A stretch of DNA of 64,000 nucleotides from Pseudomonas sihuiensis. GTDB lineage: Bacteria; Pseudomonadota; Gammaproteobacteria; Pseudomonadales; Pseudomonadaceae. Positions 9,304 to 17,914 of this stretch are shown here, piece after piece (the first letter of the stretch is position 1; each line of letters begins with the position of its first letter). Made by a program: the position numbers and the translations under genes. Location of the stretch: positions 372,001-436,000 of the forward strand of contig NZ_LT629797.1 in the NCBI RefSeq assembly GCF_900106015.1, read 5' to 3'. A model generated the notes under the pieces. It was not told where the DNA came from, made no database searches, and was given only the letters and a program-made list of their open reading frames with translations.

Positions 9304-9651
9304 ATGAAATCCATTGCCTTGCTTGCCCTTTCCCTCGGCCTAGCGGCCGCCAATGTTCTGCAGGCTGCCGAAGTGCTGGCCGAACGTGAAGAAAACTCGG
9401 TGGGTGCCGGTTTCGGAGGTTTGTCCGGCCTGATGCTGGGCGCCGCCGCGGGTGGCCCTGTCGGTGCGTTGGTCGGTGGCGCCGCCGGGCTCTGGTCGGG
9501 CGCACAGGTGCAGGCTGCCACTGGCAATAGTGGCACCGCCTATATGGTGCGCCACGAAGACGGTCGTGAGCAGTGGGTGCGCTCGCCCAAGGAGCGCTTC
9601 GCGCTGGGTCAGCAGGTGGAGATGAACGGCATCCGTCTGCAAGCGCAGTAA
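9304..9651 (+). CDS. Exported glycine-zipper protein, hypothetical
   Basis: A 115-residue protein with a signal peptide (hydrophobic core SIALLALSLGLAAANVLQAA), then a glycine- and alanine-rich segment (LMLGAAAGGPVGALVGGAAG) of the glycine-zipper kind found in outer-membrane-associated proteins. The C-terminal 40 residues are polar. ATG 9304 follows AGGAGAGCTCAG. The role is unknown. Two striking palindromes lie upstream and suggest tight regulation. Confidence 0.72.
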   Translation: MKSIALLALSLGLAAANVLQAAEVLAEREENSVGAGFGGLSGLMLGAAAGGPVGALVGGAAGLWSGAQVQAATGNSGTAYMVRHEDGREQWVRSPKERFALGQQVEMNGIRLQAQ

Positions 9652-9714
9652 GTCGATCTCAGCGCGGCTCGTGGAAGCCGCGGCACTCATGCTCTTTTTG
9701 CTTCGAGGAACTTC

Positions 9715-10458
9715 ATGAATACGAATTTTCAGGGTCGTCTGGCTGTCGTCACCGGGGCCAGCTCGGGTATCGGTCTGGCTGTGTGTGATCTGTTGCTGCA
9801 GCGCGGCGCGCGCGTGCTGGCTTTTTCACGGCGTCTGGGCGCGCTGGAAGCGCTGCAGGCGTTGCATCCAGAACAGCTGCATTGGTGTGCGGGTGACGTC
9901 ACCGATATCGACGCGCTGCATGGGCTGGCCGAGCGGGCGGGGCGGCTCGGGGCAGTCGACTATCTGGTGCCCAACGCCGGAATCGCGCGGCTGGCGCCGG
10001 GCTGCGATATGCAGGCGTTCGAGCAGCAGTGGCAGGTCAACGGCGCCGGTGCAATCAATACCTTTCAAGTGCTCAGGCCGCATCTGGCGCGGCCTGCGTC
10101 GGTGGTGTTCATCAGTACCTTTCTGCGGCAACTGGGGTTTGCCGGGCTCGGCGGTTACATCGCCAGCAAGGCGGCGCTCTCGGCGCTGGTACGTAGTCTG
10201 GCGCTGGAACATGCCGGCGACGGGCTGCGGCTCAATCTGGTTTCACCAGGGCCGACGGCGACACCGATCTGGAACAGTCTGGGCCTGGCCGACGATGCCT
10301 TGGCGGGCGTTGCCAGCGAGGTTGGCAAGCGCCTGGTCGACGGCGAGTTTCTCGATCCGCAGGCGATTGCCGAGGTGGTGCTGTTTCAGCTGAGCAATGG
10401 TGCACGCGGCGTCCACGGCCAGGATTGGGTGGTGGACAAGGGCTACACACTGCAATAA
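9715..10458 (+). CDS. SDR-family oxidoreductase
   Basis: A 247-residue classical short-chain dehydrogenase/reductase. It shows TGASSGIG near residue 14 for the cofactor, NAG near residue 88, and the YIASK active-site pair near residue 147. R39 and R40 after the second strand suggest NADP(H) preference. The start ATG 9715 follows GAGGAACTTC. The substrate is unknown and no neighbour suggests a pathway. Confidence 0.87.
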   Translation: MNTNFQGRLAVVTGASSGIGLAVCDLLLQRGARVLAFSRRLGALEALQALHPEQLHWCAGDVTDIDALHGLAERAGRLGAVDYLVPNAGIARLAPGCDMQAFEQQWQVNGAGAINTFQVLRPHLARPASVVFISTFLRQLGFAGLGGYIASKAALSALVRSLALEHAGDGLRLNLVSPGPTATPIWNSLGLADDALAGVASEVGKRLVDGEFLDPQAIAEVVLFQLSNGARGVHGQDWVVDKGYTLQ

Positions 10459-10464
10459 GTGAAG

Positions 10465-10490
10465 TCGGGGTGGCAGGGCTGCCGCCCCGA
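10465..10490 (+). terminator. Possible terminator hairpin after the SDR gene
   Basis: Twelve-base arms (10465-10476 and 10479-10490) match with a single G-T pair around a two-base loop, seven bases after the SDR stop. There is no run of T after it, so it may only be a stabilising hairpin. Confidence 0.35.
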
Positions 10491-10617
10491 TTCGGCGACA
10501 TATCCACTGACATTTAGCGTGACGCATGTCCGCCGCTTAAAGGTTTTTGAAAGGTTCGCCTCTTAGCCTCCGCACGCGCCTTTCGCGTGCCTTACAAGAA
10601 AAAGAGGAGAAAGCGGT

Positions 10618-11928
10618 TTGTTGACCCTGATTGGCCTGTTGACCATCTGCAGCCTGGTTGTGCTGCTGCTTATCGGGCGCATGTCGCCTGTTCTGCCATT
10701 GATCGTGGTGCCGTTGCTCGGCGCTCTGGCCGCGGGCTTTGGCCCGGAGGCGATTTCCGGTTTCTTCACCGATGGCATCGGCCGCGTGACGGCGATTGCC
10801 ACCATGTTCGTGTTTGCCATTACCTTTTTTGGCGTGCTGCAGGACACCGGGCTGTTCCGCCCGCTGATCGGCGGCATGGTCCGGCTGACCCGCGGCAACG
10901 TGATCGCGGTGACCGTGGCCACGGCGGTGATCGGCATGCTGGCGCATCTCGACGGTGCCGGCGCCACCACCTTCCTGCTCACTGTTCCCGCCTTGCTGCC
11001 GCTGTACAAGCAGTTGCGCATGAGCCCCTACCTGATGCTGCTGTTGCTGGCGATCGGCGCCGGTATCTTCAACATGCTGCCCTGGGCCGGACCGCTGGGC
11101 CGTGCCTCGGCCGTGACCGGCATCGAGGTCACCGAGCTGTGGCGTCCGCTGATCGCCATCCAGGGTATCGGTGTGGTGTTGTTGGTAGCCCTGGCGGCGC
11201 TGCTGGGTTGGCGTGAGCAGCGCCGTATCGCCGCCGGCAAGAGTGGGGACGAAGGGGTACTGGTGGAAACCAGCACTGATTTGCATGAGCCAAGCGCCGA
11301 GGAGCTTGCACTGGAGCGCCCGCGTCTGCTGTGGGCCAACTCCGCGTTGTTCCTGGCGGTGCTGGTATCGCTGTTCTCTGGCGTGCTGCCGGCTGGCTAT
11401 ATCTTCATGATCGGTCTGTGCCTGGCGCTGCTGATCAACTACCCCGGCGGCAAGGCGCAGATGCAGCGTATCTCCGCCCACGCTCCGGCTGCGCTGAGTA
11501 TGGGCATGATCATCCTGGCGGCGGGCTCGATGCTCGGCATCTTCACCGGCACCGGCATGCTCACGTCCATTGCCCAGGACCTGGCGCAGGTGCTGCCGGC
11601 ACCGCTGGTGGGGCAGATGCATATCTTGCTGGGGCTGTTCGGCCTGCCGATGGAGCTGATGTTGAGCACCGACGCCTACTACTTCGGCCTGCTGCCGGTA
11701 ACGCTGGAAGTGGTCGGTGCCCAGGGCGTCGAGCCGGCCAGCGTGGTCTATGCGCTGACCATCGGCAACATCATCGGCACCTTCATCAGCCCGTTCTCGC
11801 CGGCACTGTGGCTGGCACTGGGTCTGGCCGGGCTGGATCTGGGCCGGCACATTCGCTATTCGCTGTGGTGGATGTGGGGCTTCTCGCTGGTGCTCTTCGG
11901 CGCGGCCTGGGCACTCGGTTTGTTCTGA
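10618..11928 (+). CDS. CitMHS-family transporter
   Basis: A 436-residue polytopic inner-membrane protein with about 12 hydrophobic helices. It belongs to the citrate-metal:H+ symporter (CitMHS) superfamily on overall pattern, including the paired short motifs AHLDGAGATTFLL and a polar central loop near residues 205-235. TTG 10618 is the start: AGGAGA lies eight bases upstream and the first helix begins at once. The substrate is probably a di- or tricarboxylate. It stands alone, with a terminator at 11953. Confidence 0.82.
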   Translation: MLTLIGLLTICSLVVLLLIGRMSPVLPLIVVPLLGALAAGFGPEAISGFFTDGIGRVTAIATMFVFAITFFGVLQDTGLFRPLIGGMVRLTRGNVIAVTVATAVIGMLAHLDGAGATTFLLTVPALLPLYKQLRMSPYLMLLLLAIGAGIFNMLPWAGPLGRASAVTGIEVTELWRPLIAIQGIGVVLLVALAALLGWREQRRIAAGKSGDEGVLVETSTDLHEPSAEELALERPRLLWANSALFLAVLVSLFSGVLPAGYIFMIGLCLALLINYPGGKAQMQRISAHAPAALSMGMIILAAGSMLGIFTGTGMLTSIAQDLAQVLPAPLVGQMHILLGLFGLPMELMLSTDAYYFGLLPVTLEVVGAQGVEPASVVYALTIGNIIGTFISPFSPALWLALGLAGLDLGRHIRYSLWWMWGFSLVLFGAAWALGLF

Positions 11929-11952
11929 CAAGCGCTGCTAGCACTGCATCTC

Positions 11953-11977
11953 ACGCCCGGGCTTGCACGGGCGTTTT
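11953..11977 (+). terminator. Rho-independent terminator after the CitMHS gene
   Basis: Arms ACGCCCG (11953-11959) and CGGGCGT (11968-11974) are followed by further T residues, 25 bases after the stop codon. Confidence 0.65.
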
Positions 11978-11999
11978 GCATTCAGCGTGCTGAAAATTG

Positions 12000-12737
12000 T
12001 TAGCTGATTTCCACCTGGTAACGGAAGTTCTCCGCCGCCGCGCGTGACAGGCGATATTCCAGCGGCGTGCGGTCGTAGCCCAATGCGGTGCGTTCGATGA
12101 CCACGCTCGGGCTGGCTTCGGCCACATCCAGAATGGCAGCGAGCTCTGCATCGGCTGCGGAGACGGTAAGGGTTTCCTGGGCCGAGGCGATGCGCTGGCC
12201 GCAATGCTGCTCGTAGAAGGGATAGAGCAATTGCGGGAAGTGGTCGGCGGCGATATCCAGCAGAGCGCTGAAGCGCGAGGCGGGTAGCCAGATACGTTCA
12301 TGGAACAGCGGGCGGCCGTCGATCAGGCGCAGGCGCTGGAGAAAGACGCAGGGCTCGCCTTCGCCCAGTTTCAGGGCCTGGCTGACGGTAGCGTCGGCAG
12401 GCACCTGGCGGCAGTCGAGGATACGGCTTTGCGGTACCTGAGGCTGGCCGCTGGCGCTGACCTGACGAAAGAAGCGAAACAGCGAGCCGTCGAAGTTCGG
12501 CCGCCGCACGAAGGTGCCGCGACCCTGGGCACGCAGCAGCAGGCCTTCTGCGACGAGGGTTTCCACCGCCTTGCGCACCGTTCCCACGGCCACGCCGTAC
12601 TGGCGGGTCAACTCCGCTTCGGTGGGGATGGCTTCCCCAGGCAGCCATTCGCCTGCGGCGATCTTGCCCAGCATTTCGTCGCGTAACCGCTGATACAGCG
12701 GCAGGCGTTCGTCCTGTCCCAGAGCCGTGGTGCTCAT
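12000..12737 (-). CDS. GntR/HutC-family transcriptional regulator (UTRA domain)
   Basis: A 245-residue regulator with an N-terminal GntR winged helix (PTEAELTRQYGVAVGTVRKAV, then GRGTFV) and a C-terminal UTRA ligand-binding domain. ATG 12737 gives the usual short lead; the open frame upstream is not conserved. It is divergent from the amidohydrolase + MatC-like transporter operon and probably represses it. Operator-like palindromes lie between them at 12807 and 12828. The ligand is probably a small dicarboxylate-type molecule handled by that operon. Confidence 0.88.
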   Translation of the reverse strand: MSTTALGQDERLPLYQRLRDEMLGKIAAGEWLPGEAIPTEAELTRQYGVAVGTVRKAVETLVAEGLLLRAQGRGTFVRRPNFDGSLFRFFRQVSASGQPQVPQSRILDCRQVPADATVSQALKLGEGEPCVFLQRLRLIDGRPLFHERIWLPASRFSALLDIAADHFPQLLYPFYEQHCGQRIASAQETLTVSAADAELAAILDVAEASPSVVIERTALGYDRTPLEYRLSRAAAENFRYQVEIS

Positions 12738-12806
12738 AAACCTCACATCCAAAAGTCGACCGGCCGTCACTTTACCACTGGCCTGCAGATTGACAGCACT
12801 CGATCT

Positions 12807-12845
12807 CTGTAGATACAGTCATCTAATCATATATATGAATATATG
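12807..12845. promoter_or_regulatory. Two GntR-type operator candidates
   Basis: CTGTAGATACAG (12807-12818) is a perfect 5-2-5 palindrome of the TGTA..TACA type expected for HutC-like regulators. CATATATATGAATATATG (12828-12845) has 7-base arms around four bases. Both lie in the gap between the GntR gene and the amidohydrolase and overlap the likely promoter region. Confidence 0.55.
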
Positions 12846-12907
12846 TTCTACAAAAAGGAGTCGCTCGTACCGGCGGCTCGTACAAAAAACGACAGAGGTA
12901 TCGCTTC

Positions 12908-13738
12908 GTGACGCCCATGCCTTATGCCGCAATCACCGGCATCGACACCCACGCGCACATCTTCCGCCAGGACCTGCCCATGGTTCCCGGCCGCCGCTAC
13001 AGCCCCAGCTATGACGCCAGCGTGGAGCAGTACCTGGCCCACCTGGACGCTTGTGCGCTGTCCCACGGGGTACTGATCCAGCCGAGCTTTCTCGGCACCG
13101 ACAACCACTACATGGTCGCGGCGTTGCAGCGTTTCCCGCAGCGTTTGCGTGGCGTCGCGGTGGTCGACGCGCAGGTCAGCGATGCCGAGCTGGACGAATT
13201 GGCCGCCGCGGGTGTGGTGGGCATACGCCTGAACCTGATCGGCAAGGTGCTGGAGGACTACACCGGCCCGGCCTGGAACGGCCTGTTCCGCCGCCTGGCG
13301 CGACGCGGATGGCAGGTGGAGATCCAGCGTGGTTTCGACGACCTGGCGCTGATCGTGCCGGCGATCCTCGAGTCAGGCGTCACCCTGGTGATCGATCATT
13401 TCGGCCTGCCGGCACCGAGCGTGCAGCTGGACGATCCGAAGCATGACGCTTTCTTCGATCTGCTCGACCAGGCGCCGGTGTGGATCAAGCTGTCGGCGGC
13501 CTATCGCAGCCAGTCCGATCAGGCCCGTGCCCAGGCCATCGAAGCGCGCCTGCGTGAAGCCTGCGGTGGAGTAGGGCAATTCCTCTGGGGCAGTGACTGG
13601 CCCAACACTCAGTTCGAGTCGCAGACCCGTTACGATCAGCAGTTCGTGCTGCTCGAGGCCCTGCTGCCCAACCCCGAGGAGCGCCGTCGCGTTCTGGTGG
13701 ACAACCCCGCAACTCTGTTCGGTTTCGCCTCGGCGTAA
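12908..13738 (+). CDS. TIM-barrel amidohydrolase (2-pyrone-4,6-dicarboxylate lactonase-like)
   Basis: A 276-residue amidohydrolase-2 family enzyme. The metal-binding HxH is in IDTHAHIF near the N-terminus, the later histidine in VIDHFGLP, and the aspartate in WGSDWPNTQ near the C-terminus, which is the full set for this family. GTG 12908 follows AGAGGTATCGCTTC; ATG 12917, three codons later, is also possible. The family hydrolyses small lactones or decarboxylates small acids. The following MatC-like permease, 37 bases downstream, probably brings in its substrate. Confidence 0.83.
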   Translation: MTPMPYAAITGIDTHAHIFRQDLPMVPGRRYSPSYDASVEQYLAHLDACALSHGVLIQPSFLGTDNHYMVAALQRFPQRLRGVAVVDAQVSDAELDELAAAGVVGIRLNLIGKVLEDYTGPAWNGLFRRLARRGWQVEIQRGFDDLALIVPAILESGVTLVIDHFGLPAPSVQLDDPKHDAFFDLLDQAPVWIKLSAAYRSQSDQARAQAIEARLREACGGVGQFLWGSDWPNTQFESQTRYDQQFVLLEALLPNPEERRRVLVDNPATLFGFASA

Positions 13739-13775
13739 CCGTCGCTCACATCAGAACAACAAAAGGAATCAAATC

Positions 13776-15077
13776 ATGATGAGCCTGCTCGTCGTCGCCG
13801 CGATCGTCCTCGCCGTCGCGTTGGGGTACACCACCAAGATCAACATCGGCCTGTTCGCCATTGCCTTCGCCTACCTGCTGGGCTGCTTCGGCATGGGCCT
13901 GAGCCCGGGCGACATCATCAACATGTGGCCGCTGAAGATTTTCTTCGTGATCTTCTCGGTCTGCCTGTTCTACAGCTTCGCCACCGTCAACGGCACCCTG
14001 GGAAAACTCGCCGGGCATCTGCTGTATCGCTGCCGTGGCGTGCCACACCTGCTGCCGTACGCGATCTTCGTCACCGGTAGCGTGATCGCCGGCATGGGCG
14101 CCGGTTACTACACCGTACTGGCCTTCATGGCGTCGCTGACCCTGTTGCTGTGCCAGCGCACCGGCATGAGCCTGATTCTCGGCGGCATGGCGGTGAACTA
14201 CGGCGCATTGGCCGGGGCGAACTTCGTTTCCAGCCAGAGCGGCATTATCTTCCGCGGTCTGATGACCAGCGCGGGCATGCCCGAGAGCGAAGCCTTCGTC
14301 AACGCCCTGGCGATCTTCGCCAGCACGGCGATCATTCCGGTGCTGGTGATTTCCGCCTTCGTCTTCCTCGGTGGTCATGGCCGCAACCTGAAGAATGCGG
14401 TGCTCGCCGCCGATCTACCGGAGGCCTTCAACCGTGAGCAGAAACTGACCCTGCTGCTGACCGTGCTGATGATGGTGCTGGTGCTCGCTGCACCGCTGGC
14501 GCTGCTGGCCTTTCCGGACAACGCCACGGTCAGGTTCATCAACAGCAAGGTGGATATCGGCCTGATTGCCAGCGTGTTCTCGGTGATCGCACTGCTGCTC
14601 AAGCTCGGTGACGAGCGCAAGGCTATCGCCTCCGTACCCTGGGCCACGCTGATCATGATCTGTGGTGTCGGCATGCTGATTACCGTCGCGATCAAGGCCG
14701 GCGCCATCGACTCCCTGGCGTCCTGGATCAGTGGCAACATCCCGCCGCTGATGATCCCGGTGGCCTTCGGTGTGGTGGCTGCATTGATGTCGATTTTCGC
14801 CAGTACGCTCGGCGTGGTGGCGCCGGCGCTGTTCCCGATGGTGCTGCCGCTGTCGGCGTCGATGTCGATCGATCCGATGATCATCTTCATCGCCATCGTC
14901 GTAGGTGCCCAGGCCACCTCGATCTCGCCGTTCTCTTCCGGCGGCAGCCTACTGCTGGGCTCCTGCACGGACGACAAGGTGCGCTCGACCCTGTTCTCGC
15001 AACTGCTGCTACGCGCCGCGCCCATCGGTTTCGTCGCCGCCATGCTGTTCAACCTGGCGCTGACCTTCCTGTTCTGA
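13776..15077 (+). CDS. MatC-like dicarboxylate permease
   Basis: A 433-residue polytopic membrane protein, about 12 helices, resembling malonate/dicarboxylate carriers with a MatC N-terminal domain and the anion-transporter fold. ATG 13776 (or 13779) follows AAAAGGAATC. An open frame reaching back to 13593 overlaps the amidohydrolase and is not used. Its place after the amidohydrolase and under the divergent GntR regulator suggests uptake of the same substrate. The substrate itself is not visible. Confidence 0.82.
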   Translation: MMSLLVVAAIVLAVALGYTTKINIGLFAIAFAYLLGCFGMGLSPGDIINMWPLKIFFVIFSVCLFYSFATVNGTLGKLAGHLLYRCRGVPHLLPYAIFVTGSVIAGMGAGYYTVLAFMASLTLLLCQRTGMSLILGGMAVNYGALAGANFVSSQSGIIFRGLMTSAGMPESEAFVNALAIFASTAIIPVLVISAFVFLGGHGRNLKNAVLAADLPEAFNREQKLTLLLTVLMMVLVLAAPLALLAFPDNATVRFINSKVDIGLIASVFSVIALLLKLGDERKAIASVPWATLIMICGVGMLITVAIKAGAIDSLASWISGNIPPLMIPVAFGVVAALMSIFASTLGVVAPALFPMVLPLSASMSIDPMIIFIAIVVGAQATSISPFSSGGSLLLGSCTDDKVRSTLFSQLLLRAAPIGFVAAMLFNLALTFLF

Positions 15078-15152
15078 TGAGAAAAGGTTCTTCGCATAGT
15101 TTGGGGAAAGTGCGGGTTGATACCGGACTGGCAATTACGTGTTAGCTGTCGA

Positions 15153-15895
15153 TGGCTTGGCACTATCCGTTAGCGTGTCGTCTGATCTGATGGGTTTCGC
15201 CCCTTACGGGCGACTCACTTTCTTTGCTTGTGCAAAGAAAGTAAGCAAAGAAACACACCCCTACATACGGCCCCGGCTGCGCCGGGGTTCCCTCGTTCCA
15301 TCACCACTCCAGGGGCACGCTGCGAAGGGCCATCCCTGGCCCATCGCAGCTCTCGCGACATCCATGTCGCTCAACCCCTTACGTGGCGATTCCACTCGGC
15401 CTCCTGAAGGGGATTTGGGCGTCGTCTGTGAGATCGCAGTTGAAGAGCAAGGGCAAAGGCCAGACGCCGCCAACTTCAATTCCGCAAAGATTATGCAAGC
15501 TCGCGCCCCGGCCCCCGGAGCAGCATCGGGGCGTGGGGAATTTCGCGCAGCAAAACCCGGAGGCAGGGTAATGCCGATCAGATCAGGTTGCCAAAGCAGC
15601 CCTTTGTAGGAGCCCCGCCTCGGGGCGAAGCTTTTCAATTGCGCATCGACTTGGTTCGCGGCGGGGCGCCACTCCTACCCATTCGCAGCATCGACGCTTA
15701 ACTGACTGGAATTAAAATGCCGGGTGCCCTTCTTTGGCACACCTTTCTTGGGCAAGCAAAGAAACGTAGCGCAGCGCAGTAACAGCCGCAGGCTGGCCCG
15801 AAGGGTGAGCGCAGCGAATCAAGGTGTGGCGCCCGTAAGGGGCGCAACCCAAACGTTCAGCGCACGCACTAATGGATAGTGCTAAGTCAGTAAGC
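15153..15895. repeat. Gene-free element of about 0.75 kb with inverted ends
   Basis: The 15078-16015 gap holds no credible gene. Its left end (from about 15153, containing GCACTATCCGTTAG, then CGCCCCTTACGGGCG) reappears inverted at the right end (GCACTATCCATTAG read on the minus strand to about 15895, then CGCCCCTTACGGGCG). Short CTTTCTTTGCTTG motifs also recur inverted. Open frames inside are G+C-driven and read through palindromes. It looks like a non-coding repeated element; I recall similar sequence in other Pseudomonas intergenic regions but cannot check copy number. Confidence 0.6.
15604..15635. repeat. REP palindrome inside the 15 kb element
   Basis: GTAGGAGCCCCGCCTCGGGG, followed by CGAAGC, is the same REP type as at 585 and 53825. 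Confidence 0.6.
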
Positions 15896-15964
15896 GGCAC
15901 GCACACAAACTTGCCAGCCCGGTGCCATGCGTATCCCCCCGCGAGAATGCGAAGAACCTGAAGA

Positions 15965-15994
15965 AAGCCCCGGCATCGCGTGATGCTGGGGCTT
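15965..15994 (-). terminator. Rho-independent terminator for the COG3904-like gene
   Basis: Thirteen-base arms (15965-15977 and 15982-15994, one mismatch) around GCGT are followed on the minus strand by TTTCTTC. It lies 22 bases past the stop of the gene at 16016. Confidence 0.7.
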
Positions 15995-16015
15995 GCTTCA
16001 CTTCAGCGGGTATCG

Positions 16016-16573
16016 CTATTTCAGCCGATAGTTTCGCAAATCATCCTGGCTCAGCAGACGCAAGCGCCCTGGCGCGACCTGATAGATGTCTTCCGCCAGG
16101 CCTACGTCGACACCCATGTCACGAAAGTACCTGGCCGGGCTGAACGGCTGGCTGCCATGGGCGGCCTGTGCCAGCGCCGAGTCACCAGCGGGGAAGGGGG
16201 GACGGCGCAGGGCAACGTGGCCGTTGATGGTGCGCTTGGTGCCGGCAGCGAGCAGGTAGATGCAACTGCCCTGGCACAGGCCGCCGGAAGGTACCAGCGC
16301 CTCGAAGCCGGTTTCCCGTAGCAAGCGGCCCATGCGGATGGCTTCCGGGGCGCTGCCGCCGATGCTGTCGAGCAGCACGACCTTGCGCTTGTGCTTGCCC
16401 GGCTTGGCGCGCAAGCCAGCCAGCAGCTTCTCGTAATCGCCCGGAACGATCTCTTCGGAAATCTTCACCGCCAGCAGGCCGGCGTTAGCTTCGACTTCCA
16501 CTTGTGCGTGGGCGGTCAGCGCGGTGAACAGGGTGGTGGCGAGCAGGGCGAATCGTAAACGCTGGGCAATCAT
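16016..16573 (-). CDS. Periplasmic ClpP-fold-like protein (COG3904 type), hypothetical
   Basis: A 185-residue protein with a signal peptide (residues about 1-23, ending TAHAQ). The body resembles the ClpP/crotonase-like COG3904 group: LLDSIGGSAPEAIRMGRLLRE followed by LCQGSCIYLLAAG, with paired cysteines that could form a disulfide. The serine in SCIYLLAAG sits where ClpP has its nucleophile. Function is unknown. ATG 16573 was chosen because the signal peptide starts there. It lies 66 bases downstream of the MFS gene on the same strand. Confidence 0.7.
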   Translation of the reverse strand: MIAQRLRFALLATTLFTALTAHAQVEVEANAGLLAVKISEEIVPGDYEKLLAGLRAKPGKHKRKVVLLDSIGGSAPEAIRMGRLLRETGFEALVPSGGLCQGSCIYLLAAGTKRTINGHVALRRPPFPAGDSALAQAAHGSQPFSPARYFRDMGVDVGLAEDIYQVAPGRLRLLSQDDLRNYRLK

Positions 16574-16639
16574 CGGGCGGGTTACGCGATAGTGGCTCGG
16601 GAGGTAGACGATACCTGCCGGCGCACTATCCCGCATCTG

Positions 16640-17839
16640 TCAGATTGGCCCGTCTTTGTGCTGCACCTTCCAGGCCCAGGCGAACAGCAGCAGGCCGCCG
16701 ATGGCGGTGGCCGCGCCGATGTAGCCGGTCACGGTCCAGCCCATGCCGGCGCTGATGGCCAGGCCGCCGAGCCAGGGGCCGAGGGCGTTGGCGACGTTGA
16801 ACGCGGCGTGATTGGATGCGGCGGCGAGTGTCTGCGCGCCCGTGGCGACGTCCATCAGATGGGTCTGCAGGGCCGGGCCGAGGGCGATCATCGTGCCGAG
16901 GGCGAAGATCGCCGGCAGGATGGTCCACAGGCTGTGCGCGGCGAAGGGGAAGGCCAGCAGCACCAGCGTACTCCAGGCCAGAATCCAGGCCACGGCGCGC
17001 AGGCGCAGGCGGTCGAACAGCCAGCCGCCGGCACTGTTGCCGACGATGCAGCCGGCGCCGAACACGCCCATGGCCAGGGGAATCCAGCCGGGGCCGACCT
17101 GGGTGACGTGGAGCAATGTGGGCGCCATGTAGCTGAATACGCAGAACATCCCGGCGAAACCGATGGAGCCGATGCCCAGTGCCAGCCAGATCGGTGCGCG
17201 GTTAAAGGCGCGCAGTTCACCCAAGGGGCTGCTGCGCTGCTCGTGCGGGTCGGCCGGGAGGAAGATCGCCACCATGGCGATGGTGATGATGGCGATGATG
17301 CCGACCAGGGCGAAGGCGTAGCGCCAGCTCATGAACTGGCCGAGCCAGGTGGCCAGCGGGTTACCGATCAGGATGGCCACGGTCAGGCCGGCCAGCACCC
17401 GGCTCACCGCCTTGGCGCGCTTGTGCGGCGGCGCCATGGAGGCAGCCACCAGCATGGCGATACCGAAGTAGGCGCCATGCGGCAGGCCGGCGATGAAGCG
17501 GAAGAGCAGCAGCGGCTCGTAGCTCGGTGCCAGAGCGCTGGCGAAGTTGCCGAGGGCGAAGCAGCCCATCAGCAGCAGAAGCAGGATGCGCCTTGGCAGG
17601 CGGGCGCCGAGCAGGGCCAGCACCGGTGCACCGACCACCACGCCGAGGGCGTAGGCGCTGATCACATGGCCGACCTGCGGCTCGCTGACGCCAAGATCGG
17701 CGGCGACGTTGGGCATCAGGCCCATGATGGCGAACTCGCCGGTGCCGATGGCGAAGCCGCCGAGGGCCAGAGCGAGTTGAATGAGAAGGATCGCGCCCGG
17801 CGACAGACTCGTCGCGGCGTCGGATGCAGAACTGTTCAT
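16640..17839 (-). CDS. MFS transporter, AraJ/YdhP-like efflux family
   Basis: A 399-residue major facilitator with 12 predicted helices. The opening helix with GGFAIGTGEFAIMGLMP is typical of the DHA1 arabinose/drug efflux proteins (AraJ, YdhP, PbuE group). The basic loop GARLPRR between helices 2 and 3 matches the MFS signature. Substrate unknown. It lies 75 bases from the LysR gene on the same strand, which may regulate it. Confidence 0.87.
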   Translation of the reverse strand: MNSSASDAATSLSPGAILLIQLALALGGFAIGTGEFAIMGLMPNVAADLGVSEPQVGHVISAYALGVVVGAPVLALLGARLPRRILLLLLMGCFALGNFASALAPSYEPLLLFRFIAGLPHGAYFGIAMLVAASMAPPHKRAKAVSRVLAGLTVAILIGNPLATWLGQFMSWRYAFALVGIIAIITIAMVAIFLPADPHEQRSSPLGELRAFNRAPIWLALGIGSIGFAGMFCVFSYMAPTLLHVTQVGPGWIPLAMGVFGAGCIVGNSAGGWLFDRLRLRAVAWILAWSTLVLLAFPFAAHSLWTILPAIFALGTMIALGPALQTHLMDVATGAQTLAAASNHAAFNVANALGPWLGGLAISAGMGWTVTGYIGAATAIGGLLLFAWAWKVQHKDGPI

Positions 17840-17914
17840 GAGAGACCTGGAGGGGCGAGAAGCAAGCGCGCAATTATAATCTCCCAGCGCCTTGCTTGGG
17901 TATTGGCCACCGCT

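Noticed and set aside
10537..11931. A 464-codon minus-strand frame under the CitMHS gene
   Set aside because: His/Gln-rich antisense translation with no domain; the plus-strand gene has clear membrane helices.
15139..15638. Open frames of 125-156 codons inside the 15 kb element
   Set aside because: They read through palindromes on both strands, have no ribosome site or domain, and use codons unlike the neighbours.
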